The translations under genes and the position numbers were made by a program. Below are positions 1 through 9,135 of a stretch of DNA of 64,000 bases, one piece after another. A model generated the notes under the pieces. The model saw nothing but the letters and a program-made list of their open reading frames with translations. It did not search any database and was not told where the DNA came from. How positions within the stretch are numbered: the first letter of the stretch is position 1; every line of letters begins with the position of its first letter. Source of the stretch: Streptomyces sp. MUM 203J (GTDB lineage Bacteria; Actinomycetota; Actinomycetes; Streptomycetales; Streptomycetaceae); the NCBI RefSeq assembly GCF_022414595.1, contig NZ_JADWYO010000024.1:20068-84067 (forward strand), written 5' to 3'.

Positions 1-13
1 GTGCCAGGTCGGG

Positions 14-727
14 TCAGGTCCGGCGTCCGCCCGACTCGTGAGAGGGCTGCGGCTTCAGCGCCTGTGTCGCGATGACCGCCGCCTGCACCCGCCGCTCGAC
101 GCCGAGCTTGGCCAGCAGCCGCGAGATGTTGTTCTTGACGGTCTTCTCCGCGAGGTACAGCCGCTTCCCGATCTCCCGGTTGGTGAGCCCCTCCCCCACC
201 AGGGCGAGGATCTCCCGTTCCCGCTCCGTCAGCGCGGGCAGGCCCTGCGGCTGCTCCTCCTGACGGGGGCCGCCGCGCAGCCGGGCCATGACGCGGGCGG
301 TGGCGCCGGGGTCAAGCATGGACTGGCCGGACGCGACCGTCCGTACCGCCTGGACCAGGTCGGTACCGCTGATCTGCTTCAGCACGTACCCGGAGGCGCC
401 CGCCATGATCGCGTCCAGGAGTGCCTCCTCGTCGTCGAAGGAGGTCAGCATCAGGCAGGCCAGCTCGGGCATGCGGGAACGCAGTTCGCGGCAGACACTC
501 ACACCGTCGCCGTCCGGCAGCCGTACGTCCAGGACGGCGACGTGCGGGCGCAGCGCGGGCACACGGACCAGGGCCTGTTCCGCGGTGCCGGCCTCTCCGA
601 CGACGGTGAGGTCGGGCTCGGCGTCCAGCAGGTCGTGCACGCCGCGCCGCACCACCTCGTGGTCGTCGAGGAGGAAGACCCGGACGGGGCCCCTCTCCTG
701 TGCGGCGGGGCTGCTGCTGTCCGTCAT
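14..727 (-). CDS. devR: DosR/DevR-like NarL-family response regulator
   Basis: Two-component DNA-binding response regulator of 237 aa. The receiver domain (about residues 14-130) shows the acidic pair D21-D22, phospho-acceptor D67 in VAVLDVRLPDG, T95 and K117. A LuxR-type helix-turn-helix follows (about 160-215) with LTEREREILALVGEGLTNREIG. I chose the ATG whose product begins MTDSSSPAA. An upstream extension would add about 85 arginine- and proline-rich residues that look like read-through of the promoter region. It is divergent from a PNPOx-fold gene, and the likely cognate kinase lies about 0.9 kb away on the same strand. Two DosR-like palindromes sit just upstream, so autoregulation is likely. 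The family call is firm; DosR/OsdR orthology is inferred from neighbours and boxes. Confidence 0.88.
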   Translation of the reverse strand: MTDSSSPAAQERGPVRVFLLDDHEVVRRGVHDLLDAEPDLTVVGEAGTAEQALVRVPALRPHVAVLDVRLPDGDGVSVCRELRSRMPELACLMLTSFDDEEALLDAIMAGASGYVLKQISGTDLVQAVRTVASGQSMLDPGATARVMARLRGGPRQEEQPQGLPALTEREREILALVGEGLTNREIGKRLYLAEKTVKNNISRLLAKLGVERRVQAAVIATQALKPQPSHESGGRRT

Positions 728-817
728 CGGGTCCTCGCTCTTCGTCGTCGCTGTCGTCGTGCGGTGCCCCGGGACACGGCACGCTCCGATAGTGCCTCGT
801 CCTCGGGGCCTCCTGCC

Positions 818-833
818 AGGGCCCTTCGGCCCT
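818..833. promoter_or_regulatory. DosR/DevR-like operator, box A
   Basis: AGGGCCCTTCGGCCCT is an imperfect palindrome in which the outer six bases of each half pair exactly. It resembles the GGGxC...GxCCC core of DosR/OsdR boxes. It lies in the 236-bp intergenic region between the divergent devR and PNPOx genes. Found by eye. Confidence 0.6.
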
Positions 834-856
834 GTGTGGCGCATCGGGGCCGATGA

Positions 857-873
857 AGGGTCCGTTCGGCCCT
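857..873. promoter_or_regulatory. DosR/DevR-like operator, box B
   Basis: AGGGTCCGTTCGGCCCT is a second copy of the same palindrome, about 40 bp (four helical turns) from box A and closer to the PNPOx gene. Tandem boxes are usual at strong DosR targets. Confidence 0.55.
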
Positions 874-963
874 GTCGCCGCGGACCGTGGCCGGGGACGC
901 TGGGGTGTCCGGGTGAGGAACGAGGAACACCGTGTCCGACAGGGTGTCTGAGGGTGCAGGACG

Positions 964-1467
964 ATGGACTACAAAGCAGCATCAGCCGTACGGCAGCCGG
1001 TGGAGCGCCGCCGTGACGCCGCCGTGGCCCCGCGCCGTCTGCGCCAGCTGAGCCGCGGTGAGGCGCTGCGGCTGCTGGGCTCGGTGTCGCTGGGCAGGAT
1101 CGTGTTCACCGAGCGGGCGCTGCCCGCGATCCGGCCGGTGAACCATCTGTTGGACGAGGACGACGTGGTCGTGCGGCTCCACGACGGCGCCACGCTGGCG
1201 TCGATCGCGGCACCGGCCGGGTCGCCGGGGATCGTCGTCGCGTACGAGGCGGATGTCATCGATCCGGAGACGCACCTGGGCTGGAGTGTGGTGGTCACGG
1301 GGTACGCCGAGCTGGTCGTCGATCCGGCGGAGCTGCGGCGCTACGAGGGCCTGCTGCGGCCGTGGGTGGCGCCGGAGGCGCCGATGAGCCACGCGCTGCG
1401 GATCCGCCCGGACCTGGTGACGGGCTTCAGGCTGGTGGTCGCCCCGCCCCAGGGGCCGGGCGAGTGA
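964..1467 (+). CDS. Pyridoxamine 5'-phosphate oxidase-fold (flavin/F420-binding) protein
   Basis: Cytoplasmic protein of 167 aa. It has the split-barrel pattern of small PNPOx-like proteins: LSRGEALRLLGSVSLGRIVF at about residues 29-48, then RPVNHLLDEDDVVVR and a C-terminal SHALRIRPDLVTGFRLV strand. Proteins of this type bind FMN or coenzyme F420 and are recurrent members of mycobacterial DosR-type regulons beside nitroreductases. It is divergent from devR, with two DosR-like boxes in the shared promoter region. The substrate cannot be read from the sequence; a role in redox adaptation under low oxygen is inferred from context. Confidence 0.8.
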   Translation: MDYKAASAVRQPVERRRDAAVAPRRLRQLSRGEALRLLGSVSLGRIVFTERALPAIRPVNHLLDEDDVVVRLHDGATLASIAAPAGSPGIVVAYEADVIDPETHLGWSVVVTGYAELVVDPAELRRYEGLLRPWVAPEAPMSHALRIRPDLVTGFRLVVAPPQGPGE

Positions 1468-1602
1468 ACACCGGACCGGCGGGCGGCGACCGGCGGATCA
1501 CAGCCACGTGGGAAGCGGGTGGGCTGGTTCCGCCGGGGGGCGGGGTCCTCCGGAGAGGGCGTACGGCGCCTCGCGAGCCGGACCCGGTCCGCGGGGCGCG
1601 GG

Positions 1603-3321
1603 CTAGCGGTCGGTGTTCAGCGGTGCCCGCCAGGTGATGCGGGTGCCGCCCTCCGGTGGAGCGGCGGTCTCCATGGTGCCGCCGACCCGGTGGGCACGTT
1701 CCGCGAGGTTGACGAGACCGCTGCGGCGGCCTCCGTCGGGGAGGCCCCGGCCGTCGTCGGTGACGGTGAGGCAGACCTCCCTGGGGGTGGCCTGCAGGGT
1801 CACCTCCACGCGGGTGGCGTCGGCGTGACGGGCGGCGTTGCTGAGCAGTTCGGTGAGGGAGGCGACGACATGGTCCGCGATCACCGCCGGAACGTCCGTG
1901 TCGAGGAGCCCCTCCATGCTGAGCCGGGGCGGGAAACCGAGGGTCGTACCGGCCTCTCCCACGGCCCGGGCGACCTGGGCACGCAGGCTGGGCCCGGTCT
2001 CCTCCTCCCGGGTGCGGAGCCCGAAGATCGTCGAACGGATGATCTTGATGGTCTCGTCCAGGTCCCCGACGGCCCGGGCGACGCGTTCGGCGGCCCCGGG
2101 GTTCTCGACCAGGCGGGCCGCGCTCTGCAGGGTCATGCCGGTGGCGAACAGCCGCTGGATGGCGAGGTCGTGCAGGTCGCGGGCGATCCGGTCGCGGTCC
2201 TCCAGCAGGGCGAGCTGTTCGGCGTCCCGGCGCCGGTCGGCCAGTTCCAGGGCGACGGCCGCCTGCCCGGAGAAGGTGAGAAGCGGTTCGAGTTCGCCGT
2301 CCGTGAAGACGGGATCGCCTTCGGCGCGGGCGAGCAGCAGAACGCCCCGGGAGTCCTCGGCTCCGGTGCCGAGGGGCACGGACACGGCCGGGCCGAGGCC
2401 GTCGAAGGAGCGCGGCCCCGCGTTGTAGCGGTCGTCCTTGGGCAGGTCGGGGGTGGTGGCGGGGGTGCCGCTCGCGTAGGCGGCGCCGGAGAGGGTGCCG
2501 TCGGCGGGGACGACGAGTCCGCGCCGGGCGTCCGGGTCGCTGCCGAGGGCCAGTTCCACCACCAGGTCGCCGGTGCCGGGGACGGGGACGGAGACGTCGG
2601 CCAGGGCGGCGCCGGTGATCTCCCGGGCACGGCGGGCGAGGAGTTCGAGGACGTCGCGGCGGGCACTGCCGGACAGCAGCCGACGGGTGATCTCCGCGTT
2701 GGCCTCCAGCCAGCGCCGCTGCCGCTGGGAGCTCTCGTACAGCCGGGCGTTGTCGATGGCGACGCCGGCGGCGACGGACAGGGTGGTGATGACGCCCTCG
2801 TCCTCGGCGTCGAACTCCTGCTCGCCGCGCTTGTCGGTGAGGTAGAGGTTGCCGAAGACCTCGTCGCGGACGCGGATGGGCACGCCGAGGAAGCTCTTCA
2901 TCGGCGGGTGGTGGGCGGGGAAGCCGTACGAGGACGGGTGGGCGTGGATGTCGTCGATGCGCAGCGGCTCGGGGTGCCGGATGATCTCGCCGAGCAGCCC
3001 GTGCCCGGCCGGCAGCGGGCCGATGCGGGCGACCTCCTCGTCGCTCAGGCCGACCGTCAGGAACTGCGACAGGGTGCGCCCGTCGGGTCCGATCACGCCG
3101 AGCGCGGCGTAGCGGGCGTCGACGAGCAGCGCGGCGGCCTCGACGATGCGGCGCAGCACCTGGTTGAGGTCGAGTTCACGGCCGACGGAGACCACGGCCT
3201 CCAGCAGGTGGTGCACCCGGTCGCGGGTCCCGCGGGCCGCGTTGATACGCGCCTGGAGTTCCTCCAGAAGTTCGTCGAGCCGCAGCTGCGGCATCCGCGA
3301 CAGGGGCTCGTCGACGCCCAC
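1603..3321 (-). CDS. devS: DevS/DosT-like GAF-GAF sensor histidine kinase
   Basis: Soluble histidine kinase of 572 aa. I started it at a GTG preceded by GGGAGG at 7-bp spacing. GAF 1 covers about residues 35-195 and GAF 2 about 215-365, followed by a HisKA_3 dimerisation segment (DRDRIARDLHDLAIQRL, H384) and an HATPase domain with ELLSNAARHA and DDGRGLPDGG. The HHPPM-SFLGVP stretch places H138 exactly where M. tuberculosis DevS has its heme ligand H149: both H138 and H384 are offset by 11 from DevS numbering as I recall it. It should therefore be a heme sensor of O2/NO/CO that phosphorylates the nearby DevR-like regulator. No transmembrane segment is visible. Confidence 0.85.
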   Translation of the reverse strand: MGVDEPLSRMPQLRLDELLEELQARINAARGTRDRVHHLLEAVVSVGRELDLNQVLRRIVEAAALLVDARYAALGVIGPDGRTLSQFLTVGLSDEEVARIGPLPAGHGLLGEIIRHPEPLRIDDIHAHPSSYGFPAHHPPMKSFLGVPIRVRDEVFGNLYLTDKRGEQEFDAEDEGVITTLSVAAGVAIDNARLYESSQRQRRWLEANAEITRRLLSGSARRDVLELLARRAREITGAALADVSVPVPGTGDLVVELALGSDPDARRGLVVPADGTLSGAAYASGTPATTPDLPKDDRYNAGPRSFDGLGPAVSVPLGTGAEDSRGVLLLARAEGDPVFTDGELEPLLTFSGQAAVALELADRRRDAEQLALLEDRDRIARDLHDLAIQRLFATGMTLQSAARLVENPGAAERVARAVGDLDETIKIIRSTIFGLRTREEETGPSLRAQVARAVGEAGTTLGFPPRLSMEGLLDTDVPAVIADHVVASLTELLSNAARHADATRVEVTLQATPREVCLTVTDDGRGLPDGGRRSGLVNLAERAHRVGGTMETAAPPEGGTRITWRAPLNTDR

Positions 3322-3521
3322 CGGCCCACCTCCCTCGCTCACCCGCTTGGCAGAACCTGCCGCCAGCCTAGCGGGCGCCGGGAGGCCGCAGGGCACCTGT
3401 CCCGTCATCCGCGTCCGGTCGGGAACGCCGTACCGGCCCGGCGGTGGCACGCTGGTCGGGGGAGCACCCCGGCCGCGCACGTGAGGAAACCCCTGCAGGT
3501 CACGGAAGCGAGGAAGCACCC

Positions 3522-6221
3522 ATGGTCCGTTATGTGTACGACTTCTCCGAAGGCGGCCGGGAACAGTCCGGTCTGCTGGGCGGGAAGGGCGCCAACCTGG
3601 CCGAGATGGCGCGGATGGGCCTGCCCGTGCCGCCCGGGTTCACCGTGACGACGGAGGCCTGCCGGGTGTTCCTCGAAACGGGTGCGCCGCCGCCGGAGCT
3701 GGACGACGAGATCGCGGAGCACCTGGAGCGGCTGGAGCGGGCCTCGGGGCGGCGGCTCGGGCAGGTCGACGACCCGCTGCTGCTGTCGGTCCGGTCGGGG
3801 GCGCGGTTCTCGATGCCGGGGATGATGGAGACGATCCTCGACATCGGGCTGAACGACTACGCGGTGATGGGGCTGGCGAAGGTCCCGGAGCGGGAGCGTT
3901 TCGCCTGGGATTCGTACCGCCGCCTCGTGCAGATGTTCGGCACGACGGTGATGGGAGTGGACGGCGCGCTGTTCGAGGGGGTGCTGCGCCGCATCGAGCG
4001 TCAGCACCATGCGGCGGACGACGCGCATCTGGACGCCGTGGACCTGATCCGGACGGTGGAGACGTTCAAGGACCTCGTCCGGGAGCGGACCGGCGAGGAC
4101 TTCCCGCAGGACCCGCACGAGCAGCTGAGGCGGGCGGTGCTGGCGGTGTTCGGGTCGTGGAACGCGGAGCGGGCGCGGCTCTACCGGCGCCGTGAGCACA
4201 TCCCGGACGACCTCGGCACGGCGGTGAACATCCAGACCATGGTGTTCGGGAACCTGGGCTCCGACTCCGGCAGCGGGGTCGCGTTCACCCGGGACCCGGC
4301 GACCGGGCGGCCCGGGGTGTACGGGGACTATCTGCCGAACGCCCAGGGCGAGGACGTGGTGTCGGGGACACGGGACGCGGTGCCGCTGGAGGATCTGCGA
4401 AGGCTGGACCCGGAGTCGTACGAGGAGCTGTGCGGCCATCTGCGGCGGCTGGAGGAGCACTACCGGGACCTGTGCGACATCGAGTTCACCATCGAGCGGG
4501 GCCGTCTGTGGATGCTTCAGACGCGGGTCGGGAAACGGACCGCGCAGGCGGCGTTCGGCATCGCGGGGCAGCTTGTCGACGAGGGACTGATCAGTCTGGA
4601 CGAGGCGCTGGCGCGCGTGGGCGGGGAGGGCCTCGCGCGGCTGATGTTCCCCCGGTTCGACACCTCGGGCGCGGGTGAGCCGCTGGCGCGCGGGGTGCCG
4701 GCCTCGCCGGGCGCGGCCGTGGGGGCGGCGGTGTTCGACTCGGCGGAGGCGGTCCGGCGGGCGGCGGCAGGCGAACGGGTGGTGCTGGTACGGCCGGAGA
4801 CGACACCGGACGACCTTCCGGGCATGGTGGCGGCGCAGGCGGTGCTGACCAGCCGGGGCGGCAAGACCAGTCACGCGGCGGTGGTGGCCCGGGGCATGGG
4901 CAGGGTCTGCGTGTGCGGGGCGGACGCGCTGTCCGTGGACGTGCAGGGGCGGCGGTTCACGGTGGGGGACGTGACGGTCGCAGAGGGCGAGACGCTGTCC
5001 GTCGACGGGTCGGAGGGGCTTGTCTTCCCGGGTGCGGTGCCGCTGGTCGACTCGGTGGTGATGCGGTACTTCGAGAACGGCGGACGGCGGCCGGGCCCGG
5101 ACGACGAGCAGGTCGTACGGGATGTGCACCGGCTCATGGAACGGGCGGACGCGCTGCGGCGGCTGGAGGTGCGGGCCAACGCGGACACGCCGGAGGACGC
5201 CGAGCGGGCGCGGCGGTTCGGGGCGCGGGGCATCGGGCTGTGCCGCACGGAGCACATGTTCCTCGGGGAACGGCGGCGGTACGTGGAGGCGATGATCCTC
5301 GCCGGGGGCGCGGAGGAGCGGGAGGCGGCGCTGGCCGAGCTGCTGCCGCTCCAGCGGGCGGACTTCACCGGCATCCTGGCGGCGATGGACGGGCTGCCGG
5401 TGACGATCCGTCTGCTGGACCCGCCGCTGCACGAGTTCCTCCCGGACCACACGGAGCTGGCGGTGCGGGTGGCGCGGGCGGAGGCGTCCGGGCGGGCCCC
5501 GGACCCCCGGGACGGGGAGCTGCTGGCGGCGGTGGAACGGATGCGCGAGCAGAACCCGATGCTGGGGCTGCGCGGGGTGCGGCTGGGTCTCGTGGTGCCG
5601 GGGCTGGTGGCGATGCAGGTACGGGCGGTGGCGGAGGCGGTCGTGGAGCGCGTCCGGGCCGGGGGCGATCCGCGGGCGCAGATCATGGTGCCGCTGGTGG
5701 GGGCGGTGACGGAGCTTCACCTGGTGCGGGAGGAGGTGGAGCGGGTGCTGGCACGGGTCTCGGAGGAGACGGGAGTGCGGGTGGAGTGCCCGGTGGGCAC
5801 GATGATCGAGCTGCCGAGGGCGGCGCTCACGGCGGGACGGATCGCACGGGACGCGGACTTCTTCTCCTTCGGCACGAACGATCTGACGCAGACGACCTGG
5901 GGTTTCTCGCGGGACGACGTGGAGGCGGAGTTCTTCCCCGCCTATCTGGAGCGGGGTGTGTTCGACGTGTCGCCGTTCGAGACGCTGGACCGGGAGGGTG
6001 TGGGGCGGCTGGTGGAGCTGGCTGTGTCGGAGGGACGCGAGGTGCGTCCGGAGCTTGAGGTCGGGGTGTGCGGGGAGCACGGGGGCGACCCGGAGTCGGT
6101 GCGCTTCTTCCACTCGGTGGACCTGGACTACGTGTCGTGTTCTCCGTTCCGGGTGCCGGTGGCCCGGCTGGAGGCGGGGCGGGCGACACTGAGCGGCGCG
6201 GAGGCCACGGACACCCGCTGA
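3522..6221 (+). CDS. ppdK: Pyruvate, phosphate dikinase
   Basis: Interconverts pyruvate, ATP and Pi with phosphoenolpyruvate, AMP and PPi. The product is 899 aa, the normal family length. The start is the ATG giving MVRYVYDFSEGG. The N-terminal nucleotide-binding domain includes LGGKGANLAEM and GSDSGSGVAFTRDPATG. The swivelling phospho-histidine loop is TSRGGKTSHAAVVARGMG, with catalytic His near residue 451, and the C-terminal PEP/pyruvate barrel has GIGLCRTEHMF, NPMLGLRG, SFGTNDLTQ and VCGEHGGDP. It is divergent from devS. The enzyme gives reversible, PPi-linked flux at pyruvate/PEP, useful under energy limitation, and ppdK is also linked to dormancy in mycobacteria. No clear DosR-like box lies in its promoter. 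Confidence 0.95.
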   Translation: MVRYVYDFSEGGREQSGLLGGKGANLAEMARMGLPVPPGFTVTTEACRVFLETGAPPPELDDEIAEHLERLERASGRRLGQVDDPLLLSVRSGARFSMPGMMETILDIGLNDYAVMGLAKVPERERFAWDSYRRLVQMFGTTVMGVDGALFEGVLRRIERQHHAADDAHLDAVDLIRTVETFKDLVRERTGEDFPQDPHEQLRRAVLAVFGSWNAERARLYRRREHIPDDLGTAVNIQTMVFGNLGSDSGSGVAFTRDPATGRPGVYGDYLPNAQGEDVVSGTRDAVPLEDLRRLDPESYEELCGHLRRLEEHYRDLCDIEFTIERGRLWMLQTRVGKRTAQAAFGIAGQLVDEGLISLDEALARVGGEGLARLMFPRFDTSGAGEPLARGVPASPGAAVGAAVFDSAEAVRRAAAGERVVLVRPETTPDDLPGMVAAQAVLTSRGGKTSHAAVVARGMGRVCVCGADALSVDVQGRRFTVGDVTVAEGETLSVDGSEGLVFPGAVPLVDSVVMRYFENGGRRPGPDDEQVVRDVHRLMERADALRRLEVRANADTPEDAERARRFGARGIGLCRTEHMFLGERRRYVEAMILAGGAEEREAALAELLPLQRADFTGILAAMDGLPVTIRLLDPPLHEFLPDHTELAVRVARAEASGRAPDPRDGELLAAVERMREQNPMLGLRGVRLGLVVPGLVAMQVRAVAEAVVERVRAGGDPRAQIMVPLVGAVTELHLVREEVERVLARVSEETGVRVECPVGTMIELPRAALTAGRIARDADFFSFGTNDLTQTTWGFSRDDVEAEFFPAYLERGVFDVSPFETLDREGVGRLVELAVSEGREVRPELEVGVCGEHGGDPESVRFFHSVDLDYVSCSPFRVPVARLEAGRATLSGAEATDTR

Positions 6222-6328
6222 GCGCGACCGGGGGCGCGAACGGGCCGGCTGTGCGCCTGGGAACGCTGTTCGGCCGGGCCGCGGGCCCCGGGCCGGGCGG
6301 GGGATAACGGGTCGATGGTCCTCGCTCC

Positions 6329-6344
6329 AGGGACCTTCGGCCCT
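6329..6344. promoter_or_regulatory. DosR/DevR-like operator upstream of flavohemoglobin
   Basis: AGGGACCTTCGGCCCT differs from box A at a single base and lies about 108 bp upstream of the flavohemoglobin start. GGGAC is the canonical half-site of mycobacterial DosR boxes. Confidence 0.6.
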
Positions 6345-6451
6345 CCTTGCCCCTGAAGAGCAGGGACCGGAGCCGTAGGGCTGCTAGACAGAGCAATGCC
6401 TGCGTTTCCGCGGCGATCAGGAACCCCCCGCCTTGGCTTCTTAGGAGTCCC

Positions 6452-7669
6452 ATGCTTTCCGCCGAATCAGCCTCCGTCATCCGGGCCACCCTCCCCGCCG
6501 TGGGCGGCGCCCTGGACGAGATCACCACCCGCTTCTACGGCGCGATGTTCGAGGAGCACCCCGAGCTGCTGGACGGGATGTTCAACCGGGGCAACCAGGT
6601 CAGCGGCGACCAGCGGAAGGCGCTGGCCGGGTCGATCGCCGCGTTCGCCGGGGCACTGCTGGCGGACCCGGAGGCCCGCCCGGACCGGCTGCTGTCCCGG
6701 ATCGCCCACAAGCACGTCGCCGTGGGGGTCACCGACGACCAGTACACGATCGTGCACAGGTTCCTGTTCGGCGCGATCGTCGAGGTGCTGGGCGAGGCGG
6801 TGACGCCGGAGGTCGCCGCCGCGTGGGACGAGGTCTACTGGCTGATGGCCGGTGCGCTGATCGCCCAGGAGGCCGGGCTCTACCTGGAGGCCCAGGTGAA
6901 GCCGGGGCACCCGTGGCGGGACTGGACCGTGGCGGAGCGCCGGGAGGAGACGGCCGACACGGTGTCGTTCCTGCTGCGCCCGGCCGACGGTAAGGCCGCG
7001 CCGGCCGCGCGTGCGGGGCAGTACGTGAGTGTGAAGGTGCGGATGCCGGACGGCGTGCACCAGCTGCGGCAGTACAGCCTGTCGTCGGCGCCGGACAAGG
7101 ACCTGCGCCGGATCACCGTCAAGCGGGTCACGGGCGAGGCGGGGGCGCCGGACGGCGAGGTGTCGAACCTGCTGCACGCGACCGTACGTGAGGGTGACAC
7201 GCTGACCCTGTCCGCTCCGTTCGGGGACGTGGTGCTGGACGACACGGACCAGCCGCTGGTGCTGGTCTCCGCCGGGATCGGCTGCACCCCGCTGGTGGGG
7301 ATGCTGGAGCACCTCGCGGCCACCGGCTCGGCCCGGCCGGTCACGGTGCTGCACGCGGACCGGTCGCCCGCCGAGCACGCGCTGCGCGGCGACACCACCC
7401 GACTGGTGGACGAACTGGCCGACGCCCGGGGTGAGTTCTGGTATGAGAAGGGCGCCGAGGGGGTGCCCGGGGCGCGTCCGGGGCTGATGGACCTGACGGA
7501 TGTGGACGACGTGGCCCTCCCGTCGGACGCGGCCGTGTACCTGTGCGGTCCGCTGCCCTTCATGCGCGCGGCGCGGGAGCAGCTGCTGAAGGCGGGCGTC
7601 CCGGCACGGTCCATCCGGTACGAGGTGTTCGGCCCCGACCTGTGGCTGGCGGACGCCGCCGACGCCTGA
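6452..7669 (+). CDS. hmp: Flavohemoglobin (nitric oxide dioxygenase)
   Basis: Oxidises NO to nitrate using O2 and NAD(P)H. The product is 405 aa, the normal family length. AGGAG precedes the ATG at 5-bp spacing. The globin domain (about residues 1-140) includes RIAHKHVAVGV around the proximal histidine. The FAD domain contains RQYSLSS, and the NAD domain has GIGCTPLVGML and YLCGPLPFM. It lies 230 bp downstream of ppdK, with its own promoter region and a DosR-like box. This matches a locus that senses and removes NO under low oxygen. Confidence 0.93.
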   Translation: MLSAESASVIRATLPAVGGALDEITTRFYGAMFEEHPELLDGMFNRGNQVSGDQRKALAGSIAAFAGALLADPEARPDRLLSRIAHKHVAVGVTDDQYTIVHRFLFGAIVEVLGEAVTPEVAAAWDEVYWLMAGALIAQEAGLYLEAQVKPGHPWRDWTVAERREETADTVSFLLRPADGKAAPAARAGQYVSVKVRMPDGVHQLRQYSLSSAPDKDLRRITVKRVTGEAGAPDGEVSNLLHATVREGDTLTLSAPFGDVVLDDTDQPLVLVSAGIGCTPLVGMLEHLAATGSARPVTVLHADRSPAEHALRGDTTRLVDELADARGEFWYEKGAEGVPGARPGLMDLTDVDDVALPSDAAVYLCGPLPFMRAAREQLLKAGVPARSIRYEVFGPDLWLADAADA

Positions 7670-7689
7670 CGGAACGCGCCGTCGCGGCG

Positions 7690-7710
7690 GGGCCGGGCGG
7701 TTCCCGGCCC
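7690..7710. terminator. Bidirectional hairpin between convergent hmp and P450
   Basis: An 8-bp GGGCCGGG/CCCGGCCC stem with a 5-nt loop lies between the two converging stop codons. There is no T tract, as is usual in Streptomyces. Confidence 0.6.
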
Positions 7711-7721
7711 TGCGGCGGGCG

Positions 7722-9104
7722 TCACGAGGCGGACGGCACGGGCCTCAGCCGGCAGCGGACGGGCCCCTCGGCGCGCAGGGTGATCCCGGCGGAGACGGGG
7801 ACGTCGAGGTCCACGGCCTCCAGCTCGTAGCGTTGAAGGATCACGGCGAGGGCCAGGACGGACTCCAGCATCGAGAAGTGCTGGCCGATGCAGGCACGCG
7901 GACCGCCGCCGAAGGGGAACCAGGCGTAGCGAGGCCGCTCCTTCTCCCGTTCGGGGGTGAAGCGGTCGGGGTCGAAGCGCTGCGGGTCGTCCCAGTAGCG
8001 GGTGTGACGGTGTGTCACCCAGGGGGCGACGATCACATCGGCGCCCGCCGGGATGACGCCGCCGGAGACCTCCGCGGCGGCAACCGCGCGGCGGCCGATG
8101 ACCGGGGCGGCGGGGAACAGCCGCATGGCCTCCTTGAGGACCCGTGTCAGATACGGCAGCGCGTCCAGGTCGGCCGCCACCGGGGTACGCCCGCCCAGGA
8201 CCCGTGCGGCCTCGTCGCGGGCGCGCCGCTGCTCGTCGGGATGACGGGCCAGCAGGTGCAGGGCGAAGGCGAGCGAGGTGGCGGTGGTCTCGTGGCCCGC
8301 CAGCAGGAAGATCAGCACCTGGTCTCGGATCTCGCCCGCGTCCAGGGCACTGTCCCCGTCGCTGACGGTCCGCGCGAGCAGACCGAGCAGATCCTCGCCG
8401 GCCGGGGCGGCGCCGTCGGAGCCGCCGCCGCGGCGCCTGCCGATGATGCCGTCGCACTCGGCGTACAGCTCCGCCATCGCCGCGGCGGCGCGGCGGTTGG
8501 CGGGGGTGGGCCAGTGACGCGGGGCACTGGCGGGCGAGAAGGCGCGGCGCAGCACGTACTCCCCGATGACCGGGAAGCAGCGCTCGACGACGCCCACGGC
8601 CGACTCGACGTCGGTGCCGAACAGGATGCGGGCGACGGTCCGCAGGGCGAGGCGCATCATGTCGGCGGAGACGTCGACGACACCGCCGGGCACGTCCGGC
8701 CAGCCCTGAAGGGTGGCGTCGGTCTCGGCGGTGATCGCCTGGGCGTAGCCGTCCACCCGGCGCCGGGTGAACAGGGGCTGCACCAGCCGCCGTTGCCGCA
8801 GGTAGGCCTCGTCCTGGCTGGTGAGCAGGCCGTTTCCGAAGGAATCGCGGACCTCCTGGTAGAAGGCGTTGTCCTTGCGGAAGTTGGCCGAGTCGGTGGC
8901 CAGGACCTGCTGGGCGCCCTCGGCGGAGAACACCCCGTACAGCTCGGTCCGCAGGCCGGGCGGGCCCGCGGTGATGCGGACGAGGTCGCCGTGTTCGCGA
9001 TGAGCGCCGAGGAAGGTGCCGAGGGGGTCCCGCTTCAGGTCGAGCATGGAGCCGACGAGCGGCAGTCCTGCGGGGCCGGTGATCTGTGGGACGGTGGTCG
9101 TCAT
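7722..9104 (-). CDS. Cytochrome P450 (bacterial, CYP4/CYP102-like sequence style)
   Basis: Heme monooxygenase of 460 aa, with all P450 signatures. The oxygen-binding I-helix is LLAGHETTATS, the K-helix ExxR is in LKEAMRLFP, the PERF-like motif is FDPDRFTPER, and the cysteine loop is FPFGGGPRACIGQHF. ATG follows AGGGAG at 5 bp. No ferredoxin or reductase lies next to it. Long-chain or terpenoid hydroxylation would fit this sequence style, but the substrate is unknown. It converges with hmp, and a weak DosR-like palindrome sits 17 bp upstream of its start. Confidence 0.88.
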   Translation of the reverse strand: MTTTVPQITGPAGLPLVGSMLDLKRDPLGTFLGAHREHGDLVRITAGPPGLRTELYGVFSAEGAQQVLATDSANFRKDNAFYQEVRDSFGNGLLTSQDEAYLRQRRLVQPLFTRRRVDGYAQAITAETDATLQGWPDVPGGVVDVSADMMRLALRTVARILFGTDVESAVGVVERCFPVIGEYVLRRAFSPASAPRHWPTPANRRAAAAMAELYAECDGIIGRRRGGGSDGAAPAGEDLLGLLARTVSDGDSALDAGEIRDQVLIFLLAGHETTATSLAFALHLLARHPDEQRRARDEAARVLGGRTPVAADLDALPYLTRVLKEAMRLFPAAPVIGRRAVAAAEVSGGVIPAGADVIVAPWVTHRHTRYWDDPQRFDPDRFTPEREKERPRYAWFPFGGGPRACIGQHFSMLESVLALAVILQRYELEAVDLDVPVSAGITLRAEGPVRCRLRPVPSAS

Positions 9105-9120
9105 GGGTCTCCCTGGAGCC

Positions 9121-9135
9121 GGTCCAGGCGGCCCT
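9121..9135. promoter_or_regulatory. Weak DosR-like palindrome upstream of P450
   Basis: GGTCCAGGCGGCCCT, read on the other strand, matches box B at 12 of 15 positions, with mismatches only in the centre. Its position just upstream of the ATG is unusual, so it may be chance. Confidence 0.25.

Noticed and set aside
3389..3401. GGGCACCTGTCCC near the ppdK/devS divergent promoter as a DosR box
   Set aside because: Only the outer three bases pair; the inner positions do not match the other boxes.
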